In this document: one piece after another, positions 58,009-64,000 of the stretch
Layout: each line of letters opens with the position of its first letter
How positions within the stretch are numbered: position 1 is the first letter of the stretch
Source of the DNA: Mesorhizobium sp.
Lineage (GTDB): Bacteria; Pseudomonadota; Alphaproteobacteria; Rhizobiales; Rhizobiaceae
Direction of reading: 5' to 3'
DNA length: 64,000 nt
Assembly: GCA_019635735.1 (NCBI GenBank)
Contig: JAHBYX010000001.1
Span: forward strand, 186,001 to 250,000
Translations under genes and position numbers: made by a program
The notes under the pieces: model-generated
What the model was told of the DNA's origin: nothing
The model's input: the letters and a program-made list of their open reading frames with translations, nothing else
Databases searched by the model: none

Positions 58009-58596
58009 TTACTGGGCCGGAGGCGTCAGCGTCGGCGAAGCGGGAGCCTGGCCGTTCGCCGGAGGCGCCTCGACCGGGGCGGGCTGCTGGGCGGCCGGCG
58101 CGATTGCCGCGAGCTTCTTGCCGACAGCCTGGGACAGATCGCGGGCGATACCAAGCTGCCAGATGTCGACGGCCTTGCTCACTTCGCGACCGACGATCGG
58201 GCTGTCGGAGAGAAACTTCTTGCCGGTGGGCGAATTGTGGAAGTTCGCGATCTCGGTGAGCTCCTGCTCGGTGAAGGCCTTGGCGAAGGCGATCGCCACC
58301 TCCTTCTCTAGATCGCCGCGACGCGGCGCGATCGCCAGCGTCTCCTCGTCGACGATGCGGACAATATCCGCTTCCAGGTCCGGGTTCTTCTGGATCAGCT
58401 CGACCTTCAGCATCTGGTTGGCCTGCGGCAGGATCGCATCCATCGAATCGGTCGCCTTGATCGAGGTGATCGCGGCGCGGGCGGCCTTGAGGTGGCTGTC
58501 GGAAATCTCCTGCGCGGAAACCAGGGAGACTCCGGCCAGAACCGCCACGGTGGCCAGCGCGGCAATGACGCGGCGGGGATGGGTGAAAAGCACCAT
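58009..58596 (-). CDS. DUF2059 secreted protein
   Basis: A 195-residue exported protein with a signal peptide (VIAALATVAVLAGVSLVSAQ). The DUF2059 domain occupies about residues 90-150 (IAFAKAFTEQELTEIANFHNSPTGKKFL), a helical region of unknown function. A Pro/Ala-rich tail (PVEAPPANGQAPASPTL) follows. It lies 20 bp upstream of nothing else but is preceded by rpiA on the same strand (20-bp gap), so rpiA-DUF2059 is probably one transcript ended by the terminator at 57956. Confidence 0.86.
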   Translation of the reverse strand: MVLFTHPRRVIAALATVAVLAGVSLVSAQEISDSHLKAARAAITSIKATDSMDAILPQANQMLKVELIQKNPDLEADIVRIVDEETLAIAPRRGDLEKEVAIAFAKAFTEQELTEIANFHNSPTGKKFLSDSPIVGREVSKAVDIWQLGIARDLSQAVGKKLAAIAPAAQQPAPVEAPPANGQAPASPTLTPPAQ

Positions 58597-58616
58597 GTTA
58601 ACCTCGAACTCCCTGT

Positions 58617-59315
58617 TCAGCGGGCGGGAACAAGCGTCCGGATTCCGGTGGAACCCGCTATGACGGCCAGGTCCGCGAGACCCAGAAAAAGACCATGCTC
58701 GACGACGCCGGGGATGGCGTGCAACGCATCGGACAGCGCTCTTGCGTCCGGAATGCGGCCAAAAGATGCATCGAGGATCAAATGGCCGCCATCTGTAACA
58801 AATGGTTCGCCGCCAGTCATCCGCAATGTCAAAGGGCCGGACAGGCCAAGCGACGAAGCCGCCTTCCTGACGGCGATTTCGGTCGCCTTCAGCCCGAAGC
58901 GATTGACCTCGATCGGCAGGGGAAAGCGGCCAAGCGTCTCGACGATCTTCGATTCGTCGGCGATCACGATCACCTTCGCGGAGGCGGACGCGACGATCTT
59001 CTCGCGCAGGAGCGCGCCACCTCCACCCTTGATCAGCGACAACTCGGCGTCGATCTCGTCCGCGCCGTCGATCGTCAGGTCAAGTTCCGGCGTCTCGTCG
59101 AGCGTCGACAGCGGCACGCCCAGCTCGGCGCAGAGCTTCGCCGTTCGCTCGGAGGTCGGAACGCCGATGATCTCCATGCCACCGGCGACCTTGACCGCTA
59201 GGAGGCGGACGAACTCCTCGGCGGTGGAGCCGGTGCCAATGCCAAGCCGCATCCCGTTCCTGACATGATCGAGCGCGGCCCGCGCCGCCTCGATCTTCAT
59301 CGCCCTCGCATCCAT
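58617..59315 (-). CDS. rpiA: Ribose-5-phosphate isomerase A
   Basis: Interconverts ribose 5-phosphate and ribulose 5-phosphate. The 232-residue RpiA has [12 protein letters not shown] (phosphate loop), TIDGADEID (catalytic Asp), [13 protein letters not shown] with the catalytic Glu, and [12 protein letters not shown] 59315 is chosen over TTG 59321. It is divergent from gph, and the DUF2059 gene follows 20 bp downstream. Confidence 0.95.
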   Translation of the reverse strand: MDARAMKIEAARAALDHVRNGMRLGIGTGSTAEEFVRLLAVKVAGGMEIIGVPTSERTAKLCAELGVPLSTLDETPELDLTIDGADEIDAELSLIKGGGGALLREKIVASASAKVIVIADESKIVETLGRFPLPIEVNRFGLKATEIAVRKAASSLGLSGPLTLRMTGGEPFVTDGGHLILDASFGRIPDARALSDALHAIPGVVEHGLFLGLADLAVIAGSTGIRTLVPAR

Positions 59316-59462
59316 CGGCAATCGTTCCGCCCCAAGTGTCGCGCGCTCCTAACATCTTTGCGCCATCCGGCAAAGCCTTGCCGTCTCGGGGATTGCGGTC
59401 TGCCGCGGTGCGGGCTATCCGCCAACACGCTCCATTGCCGGAGCAGGCGAGCAGGACCGGAC

Positions 59463-60146
59463 ATGGACAGGCCAACCATCGTTTTCGACCTAGACGGCAC
59501 GCTGGTCGACACCGCCCCCGACCTGCTCGACAGCCTGAACCACACGCTCGGCGCCGGCGGCGCCACGCCCAGTGACGTCACTGGCTTCCGACAGTTCGTC
59601 GGTCATGGCGCGCGCGTGCTGATCGAGCGGGCCTACCATGCGCAAAGGCGCCCCCTTCCCGTCCACGAGCATGACCGCCTCTTCGCGCTGTTCCTGGAGC
59701 ACTACGGCGCGAACATCCCGGGCCAGTCAAAGCCCTTTCCGGGTGTCGTCGAGGCGTTGGACCGCTTCCGCGCCGCCGGCTATCTGCTTGCCGTCTGCAC
59801 CAACAAGACGGAGGATTTCTCCCGGCGCCTGCTCGTCGGGCTCGGGATGAGCGGCTATTTCGAAGCGATCTGCGGACAGGATACTTTCGCCTTCCGCAAG
59901 CCCGACCCGCGCCACCTGACCGAAACCATCCGTCTTGCCGGCGGAATGCCGGAGACATCAGTCATGGTGGGTGACTCGCGCACCGACATCGACACCGCCA
60001 AGGCGGCGGGAATCCCTGTCGTTGCCGTGGATTTCGGCTATACCGACCGCCACGTGCGCGAATTCGAGCCGAGCATCGTCATTTCACATTTCGAAGAGCT
60101 GACGGTGGCGCTTGCCGAACGGCTGATCGCATCCGTGCAGGGGTGA
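59463..60146 (+). CDS. gph: Phosphoglycolate phosphatase (HAD family)
   Basis: A 227-residue HAD hydrolase that dephosphorylates 2-phosphoglycolate. Motif I is FDLDGTLVDT, motif II VCTNKT, motif III lysine in RKPDP, and motif IV VGDSRTDIDTA. A small helical cap follows motif I, as in the Gph subfamily. AGGAC precedes ATG 59463. Other HAD phosphatases share these motifs, so the substrate is by family and length. Confidence 0.9.
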   Translation: MDRPTIVFDLDGTLVDTAPDLLDSLNHTLGAGGATPSDVTGFRQFVGHGARVLIERAYHAQRRPLPVHEHDRLFALFLEHYGANIPGQSKPFPGVVEALDRFRAAGYLLAVCTNKTEDFSRRLLVGLGMSGYFEAICGQDTFAFRKPDPRHLTETIRLAGGMPETSVMVGDSRTDIDTAKAAGIPVVAVDFGYTDRHVREFEPSIVISHFEELTVALAERLIASVQG

Positions 60147-60195
60147 GACGCGCATGTACTGCCGAGCGAAGGATTTCTGGAGTTGGAGCAGGGAA

Positions 60196-60270
60196 TGGTG
60201 GGCGATGTAGGGATTGAACCTACGACCCCACCCGTGTGAAGGGTGTGCTCTCCCGCTGAGCTAATCGCCC
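60196..60270 (-). tRNA. tRNA-Val (anticodon CAC)
   Basis: The cloverleaf is complete: acceptor GGGCGAT/ATCGCCC, D stem GCTC/GAGC, anticodon stem CACCC/GGGTG around loop TTCACAC (anticodon CAC), variable GGGTC, T arm GTAGG-TTCAATC-CCTAC. The discriminator A is followed by an encoded CCA (60196-60198). Without CCA it is 72 nt. Confidence 0.96.
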
Positions 60271-60343
60271 GCCGCGGGACGAGGTCCCGGACTGGCGGCG
60301 ATATAGTTCGCATCCGGGCGGTTCGTCAACAGCGTTGGAACAT

Positions 60344-60631
60344 CTATCTGAGGCGCGTAGGCAGCCAGGTCGTCCTGCCGTCAACCACCTTCGGCTCATG
60401 GACGTCGATACGGGGCATCCGGTCCCTGTCGAGTTCAAGCACGGTCACGACGACCGGCAGCGGCGTGCATCTCGTGCAGCGGAAAGAAAGCGAGCGAGGA
60501 TCGCGCCCCGCCCCCACGACCTGCGCGAGGTCCAGGGCGCGAAAATAGCGGACATTGCCGCATCCGCATTCCGCCCGCACGATCATCCCATGCCGGGCGG
60601 CCTTGCCGAGCGTGTCGATTGTTCGAGTCAT
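60344..60631 (-). CDS. Small Cys-rich (zinc-ribbon-like) protein, probably SOS-regulated
   Basis: A 95-residue basic protein with two Cys pairs, C22-x-C24 (ECGCGN) and C52-x2-C55 (FRCTRC), spaced like a zinc ribbon. It also has a family-like N-terminus (TRTIDTLGKAARHGMIVRA) and the segment GAGRDPRSLSF. I recall similar short proteins in rhizobia without assigned function. A near-ideal LexA-type box ends 5 bp before the ATG and no ribosome site is visible, so a damage-induced, perhaps leaderless, message is likely. It lies downstream of hupB on the same strand, after a strong terminator. Confidence 0.82.
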   Translation of the reverse strand: MTRTIDTLGKAARHGMIVRAECGCGNVRYFRALDLAQVVGAGRDPRSLSFRCTRCTPLPVVVTVLELDRDRMPRIDVHEPKVVDGRTTWLPTRLR

Positions 60632-60636
60632 TCATC

Positions 60637-60651
60637 GAACAAAACAGGAAC
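60637..60651 (-). promoter_or_regulatory. LexA-type SOS box before the Cys-rich protein
   Basis: Plus-strand GAAC-AAAACAG-GAAC; on the minus strand GTTC-CTGTTTT-GTTC, an exact GTTC-N7-GTTC repeat with the T-rich spacer typical of alphaproteobacterial LexA sites. It lies 5 bp before the ATG at 60631. A TTGACG at 60666-60661 could be the -35. Confidence 0.75.
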
Positions 60652-60711
60652 AAATTCCTGCGTCAACTCACCATCGGGAGATCACCAATATCTGTGTCGG
60701 ACCCAAACAAG

Positions 60712-60736
60712 AAAAAAGCCGGGCAAGCCCGGCTTT
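60712..60736 (-). terminator. Rho-independent terminator of hupB
   Basis: AAAGCCGGGC-AA-GCCCGGCTTT makes a 10-bp stem; on the minus strand it runs into six T. It lies 26 bp past the hupB stop. Confidence 0.88.
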
Positions 60737-60762
60737 GATCGGTCCGTCGAGGAGCGGCCGTG

Positions 60763-61035
60763 TCAGTTGACGGCGTCCTTGAGGCCCTTGCCGGCAGCGA
60801 ACTTCGGCACGTTGCGCGCCGCGATCTGCACCGGCTCTCCCGTGCGGATGTTGCGGCCCGTGGACGCCTCGCGCTTGGTCACGGAGAAATTGCCGAAACC
60901 GACGAGACGCACATCGCCGCCCGACTTGAGCTCGCGCGTGATCACGTCGAACACCGCGTCGACGGCGGTGGCGGCGTCGGCCTTGGAAATCTTAGCCATC
61001 TCGGCGACAGCGGAGACCATCTCATTCTTGTTCAT
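60763..61035 (-). CDS. hupB: HU family DNA-binding protein
   Basis: A 90-residue histone-like nucleoid protein that bends and compacts DNA. It has the full HU fold: MNKNEMVSAVAEMAKISKADA helices, VRLVGFGNFSV and the DNA-contacting arm REASTGRNIRTGEPVQIAARNVPKF. IHF subunits would carry a different arm. AAGGGA precedes ATG 61035. It follows lon on the same strand behind a 13-bp-stem terminator, the usual lon-hupB order. Confidence 0.95.
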   Translation of the reverse strand: MNKNEMVSAVAEMAKISKADAATAVDAVFDVITRELKSGGDVRLVGFGNFSVTKREASTGRNIRTGEPVQIAARNVPKFAAGKGLKDAVN

Positions 61036-61187
61036 GAAGTATCCCTTCCCTGTGAAGACCGGAACTGACGACTCATCCGGTGAAGCGGCACCATAGTTTT
61101 TCGGGCGACCCCGACCAACATGGAAAGTGAGGCCAGACTGAGAAAAGCGCCGGTTTTCCAGCGTTTTTTCCATTACACCCCATAACG

Positions 61188-61218
61188 AAACGGGCCGGAA
61201 GTTCGTTCCGGCCCGTTT
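61188..61218 (-). terminator. Terminator hairpin between lon and hupB
   Basis: AAACGGGCCGGAA (61188-61200) pairs perfectly with TTCCGGCCCGTTT (61206-61218) around loop GTTCG, a 13-bp stem. On the minus strand it ends in TTT; a longer T-run is absent. It lies 28 bp past the lon stop. Confidence 0.75.
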
Positions 61219-61246
61219 GCGTTCTATGCGACTGCGTCTGAAAGGT

Positions 61247-63661
61247 CTAGTGAGCGACCCCGATGCCGCCCAGATCCTCGACGATCGGAGCCTTGACGGC
61301 AGATTCCGCCGGTTCCGTCCACTCTATCGGCTCGGGCATCCGCACGAGCGCGTGGCGAAGCACCTCGCCCACCCTGGAAACCGGGATGATCTCCATCCCG
61401 CTCTTCACATTGTCGGGGATGTCGGCCAGATCCTTGGCGTTCTCCTCGGGGATGAGCACCTTCTTGATGCCGCCCCTCAAAGCCGCAAGCAGCTTCTCCT
61501 TCAACCCGCCGATGGGCAGCACGCGGCCGCGCAGGGTGATCTCGCCGGTCATCGCGACGTCTGCCCGGACCGGAATGCCGGTCAGGACCGACACGATCGC
61601 GGTGGCCATCGCGACACCCGCCGACGGTCCGTCCTTCGGCGTCGCCCCTTCCGGCACGTGCACGTGGATGTCGCGCTTGTCGAACAGCGGCGGCTCCACT
61701 CCGAAATCGAGCGCCCGCGAGCGGACATAGGATGCCGCCGCCGAGATCGATTCCTTCATCACGTCCTTCAGGTTGCCGGTCACCGTCATGCGGCCCTTGC
61801 CGGGCATCATCACGCCCTCGATCGTCAGCAGCTCGCCGCCGACCTCGGTCCAGGCGAGGCCCGTGACGACGCCGACCTGATCGTCCGCCTCGACCTGGCC
61901 GTAACGGAAGCGCGGCACGCCGAGATAGTCGGAAATATTGGCAGCCGTGATCTCCACCTTCTCCGTCTTCTTGCGCAGGATCTCGGTCACTGCCTTGCGG
62001 CCGAGCTTCATCAGCTCGCGTTCGAGCGAACGGACACCCGCTTCGCGCGTGTAGGTCTGGATGATCGCCCGGATCGCGTCCTCGGAGACCGAGAATTCGT
62101 TGGGCTGCAGCGCGTGGTCGCGGATCGCCTTCGGCAGGAGGTGGCGCTTGGCGATCTCCACCTTCTCGTCCTCGGTATAGCCGGCGATACGGATGATCTC
62201 CATACGGTCCATCAGGGCCGGCGGGATGTTCAGCGTGTTCGCCGTCGTCACGAACATCACGCTCGAGAGGTCGTATTCGACCTCCAGATAGTGGTCCATG
62301 AACGTCGAGTTCTGTTCCGGATCGAGAACCTCGAGCAGGGCCGATGACGGGTCGCCGCGGAAATCCATGCCCATCTTGTCGATCTCGTCGAGCAGGAAGA
62401 GCGGATTGGACTTCTTCGCCTTCTTCATCGACTGGATGACCTTGCCGGGCATCGATCCGATATAGGTGCGGCGGTGACCGCGAATCTCGGCCTCGTCGCG
62501 CACGCCGCCAAGCGCCATGCGCACGAACTCGCGTCCGGTCGCCTTGGCGATCGACTTGCCGAGCGACGTCTTGCCGACGCCGGGAGGTCCGACAAGGCAC
62601 AGGATCGGGCCCTTCATCTTGTTCTGACGGCTCTGCACCGCGAGATATTCGACGATCCGGTCCTTGACCTTGTCGAGGCCGAAATGATCGGTGTCGAGCA
62701 CCTGCTGGGCGAGGTCGAGGTCATACTTGACCTTCGTGCGCTTGCCCCACGGGATCGACAGGATCCAGTCGAGGTAGTTGCGCACGACGGTGGCTTCCGC
62801 GGACATCGGCGACATCGACCGCAGCTTCTTCAGCTCGGCCTCCGCCTTCTCGCGAGCCTCCTTGGTCAGCTTGGTCTTCTTGATGCGCTCCTCGATCTCG
62901 GTCGCCTCGTCGCGGCCGTCTTCGCCCTCGCCGAGTTCCTTCTGGATCGCCTTCATCTGCTCGTTCAGGTAGTATTCGCGCTGGGTCTTCTCCATCTGGC
63001 GCTTGACGCGCGAGCGGATGCGCTTCTCCACTTGGAGCACCGAGATCTCGGACTCCATATGACCCATCGCCTTCTCGAGCCGGTCCTTTATGGACAGCGT
63101 CGAAAGCATCTCCTGCTTCTCGGGGATCTTGATGGCGAGATGCGAGGCGATCGTGTCGGCAAGCTTCGAATAGTCCTCGATCTGACCGACCGCGGCGATG
63201 ACCTCGGGCGAGATCTTCTTGTTCAGCTTCACGTAGTTCTCGAAGTCGGAGACGACGGAACGGGCGAGCGCCTCGATCTCGACTTCCTCCTCGGCCGGCT
63301 CGTGCAGAACCTCGGCGCGCGCCTCGTGATAGTCCTCGCGGTCGGTGAATGCGATCACCTTGGCGCGCGAAGCGCCCTCGACGAGAACCTTGACGGTGCC
63401 GTCGGGCAGCTTGAGCAACTGGAGCACATTGGCGAGAGTGCCGACGTCATAGATCGCTTCGGGTTCCGGATCGTCGTCGGCGGCATTCATCTGCGTCGCA
63501 AGCAGGATCTGCTTGTCCGAGCCCATGACCTCTTCCAGCGCGCGGATCGACTTTTCGCGGCCCACGAAGAGGGGCACGATCATATGCGGGAAGACGACGA
63601 TATCGCGCAGCGGAAGCACTGCGAACGGGCCGCTTCCGGGGGAGCTGGGTTGTCTTGCCAT
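61247..63661 (-). CDS. lon: ATP-dependent protease Lon
   Basis: Degrades misfolded and regulatory proteins. The 804-residue Lon has an N-terminal substrate domain ([22 protein letters not shown]), an AAA+ module with [13 protein letters not shown] and [10 protein letters not shown], and the protease domain. Its catalytic Ser is in [11 protein letters not shown] and Lys in [14 protein letters not shown] 63661 is chosen (AAAGG upstream); an in-frame start 36 bases earlier adds an unmatched basic stretch. It sits between the probable clpX end and hupB. Confidence 0.96.
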   Translation of the reverse strand: MARQPSSPGSGPFAVLPLRDIVVFPHMIVPLFVGREKSIRALEEVMGSDKQILLATQMNAADDDPEPEAIYDVGTLANVLQLLKLPDGTVKVLVEGASRAKVIAFTDREDYHEARAEVLHEPAEEEVEIEALARSVVSDFENYVKLNKKISPEVIAAVGQIEDYSKLADTIASHLAIKIPEKQEMLSTLSIKDRLEKAMGHMESEISVLQVEKRIRSRVKRQMEKTQREYYLNEQMKAIQKELGEGEDGRDEATEIEERIKKTKLTKEAREKAEAELKKLRSMSPMSAEATVVRNYLDWILSIPWGKRTKVKYDLDLAQQVLDTDHFGLDKVKDRIVEYLAVQSRQNKMKGPILCLVGPPGVGKTSLGKSIAKATGREFVRMALGGVRDEAEIRGHRRTYIGSMPGKVIQSMKKAKKSNPLFLLDEIDKMGMDFRGDPSSALLEVLDPEQNSTFMDHYLEVEYDLSSVMFVTTANTLNIPPALMDRMEIIRIAGYTEDEKVEIAKRHLLPKAIRDHALQPNEFSVSEDAIRAIIQTYTREAGVRSLERELMKLGRKAVTEILRKKTEKVEITAANISDYLGVPRFRYGQVEADDQVGVVTGLAWTEVGGELLTIEGVMMPGKGRMTVTGNLKDVMKESISAAASYVRSRALDFGVEPPLFDKRDIHVHVPEGATPKDGPSAGVAMATAIVSVLTGIPVRADVAMTGEITLRGRVLPIGGLKEKLLAALRGGIKKVLIPEENAKDLADIPDNVKSGMEIIPVSRVGEVLRHALVRMPEPIEWTEPAESAVKAPIVEDLGGIGVAH

Positions 63662-63907
63662 GGTCTTTGCCTTTCTTTCGCGGCCGCCTTCAGCCAACCA
63701 CGAATCTCATATTAGCGGCCGCTGGCCGATCCGCCTACCTTTGTATCTCAAAAGGCTCATTCAGCACGGATATCGGACGGGCGTCCTTATCCGGCTTAAG
63801 TGGATGCAGCGCAGCACAATATCAAGTGGCGGGCCGGTCCGCCGGACCGTCGCGCGGGCTGCCTCGCCATCCGGGCAGGTCCACTCGCTCGCGAAATGGC
63901 CGCGTAC

Positions 63908-63931
63908 GAAAACGGCGCCCGCAGGCGCCGT
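63908..63931 (-). terminator. Rho-independent terminator of the upstream (clpX-like) gene
   Basis: ACGGCGCC (63912-63919) and GGCGCCGT (63924-63931) form an 8-bp stem with a 4-base loop, followed on the minus strand by TTTT. The rest of the 63662-63958 gap holds a GGTCCG/CGGACC dyad near 63837 and two GCGGCCGC octamers, with no clear lon promoter. Confidence 0.75.
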
Positions 63932-63958
63932 CGTTCACCTCTCCCGCAGCCGGGCTGT

Positions 63959-64000
63959 TCAGGCGCTGGCGCTCTTCTGCTCCTTCTCGGAATAGATATA
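63959..64000 (-). CDS. clpX: C-terminal end of a gene, probably clpX (partial)
   Basis: Only the last 13 codons and TGA are inside the window (YIYSEKEQKSASA). They are too few to identify by motif. The clpX-lon-hupB order is usual in alphaproteobacteria, and ClpX proteins of this group often end in a short charged tail and ASA-like residues, so clpX is the best guess from context. Confidence 0.55.
   Translation of the reverse strand, partial: YIYSEKEQKSASA

Noticed and set aside
60196..60270. tRNA-Val as an attachment site for a mobile element
   Set aside because: No integrase, no repeated tRNA fragment and no compositional change were seen on either side; neighbours are core genes.
63795..63826. 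Possible heat-shock (sigma-32) promoter upstream of lon
   Set aside because: CTTGAT is present on the minus strand, but the -10 region (CCACTTA) does not fit the CYTATNT pattern at the right spacing.
63837..63850. GGTCCG/CGGACC dyad upstream of lon as a regulator site
   Set aside because: It is a short GC-rich palindrome in a GC-rich gap, with no promoter elements around it.

Overview
The window is 64 kb of GC-rich chromosomal DNA with the gene content of an alphaproteobacterium of the order Hyphomicrobiales (Rhizobiales), most like a Phyllobacteriaceae/Mesorhizobium-type organism. This placement is inferred from a Cpa/Tad pilus locus, the DUF2336 and DUF2865 families, a THF-II (folE-motif) leader, GTTC-N7-GTTC LexA-type boxes and the clpX-lon-hupB order; no search was run. 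I see no prophage, insertion sequence, CRISPR array or integrated island. Nearly every base is coding, and no gap exceeds 300 bp.

Layout. 1-3.8 kb: minus-strand Tad/Cpa pilus operon cpaB-cpaC-small lipoprotein-cpaE, with cpaE cut by the left edge. 4.0-6.9 kb: parE behind a LexA-type box, then an alpha/beta hydrolase. 6.9-11.4 kb: DUF2336 protein, flavin reductase and nitroreductase pair, a three-repeat secreted protein and an acyltransferase. 11.5-18 kb: thrS, yidD, a luciferase-like monooxygenase, a NifU-like scaffold, riboswitch-controlled folE, hisI and a patatin. 18-24 kb: minus-strand aminotransferase, hom, glpX, VOC protein and recJ. 24-28 kb: a lipoprotein divergent from phaC, then an M15-like lipoprotein. 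27.7-32 kb: Mla-type lipid transport operon (STAS-MlaE, MlaF, MlaD, auxiliary lipoprotein) ending in a small ParB-fold protein.

32-41 kb: dgcA-like epimerase, MFS transporter, LpxH-like phosphoesterase, atypical SDR, FAH-family hydrolase, malic enzyme and a DUF2865 protein whose 3' end overlaps gltX. 42-45 kb: a frameshifted MFS gene coupled to gltX, and nadE. 45-51 kb: a Tag-family glycosylase, a DUF1003/DedA pair, two secreted orphans, dgkA, a DODA-type dioxygenase, a glutamine-synthetase-like ligase and a YegS-like lipid kinase. 51.9-58.6 kb: class II DAHP synthase, a BacA/YddA-type ABC exporter, an alpha/beta hydrolase behind a MerR-type promoter, gor and DUF2059. 58.6-64 kb: rpiA, gph, tRNA-Val(CAC), a small Cys-rich protein behind a near-ideal LexA-type box, hupB, lon, and the last codons of what is probably clpX.

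How it fits together. Most genes are core metabolism (threonine/methionine branch point, aromatic amino acids, NAD, folate, histidine, pentose phosphate, gluconeogenesis, PHB) and envelope maintenance. The regulatory signals are the most informative part: two SOS-type boxes, a tetrahydrofolate riboswitch, a MerR-style 19-bp-spacer promoter, and several clear terminators. No gene cluster here looks like a wholly new system. The best leads are the LexA-boxed Cys-rich small protein, the ParB-fold protein in the Mla operon, and the hydrolase under the MerR-type promoter.
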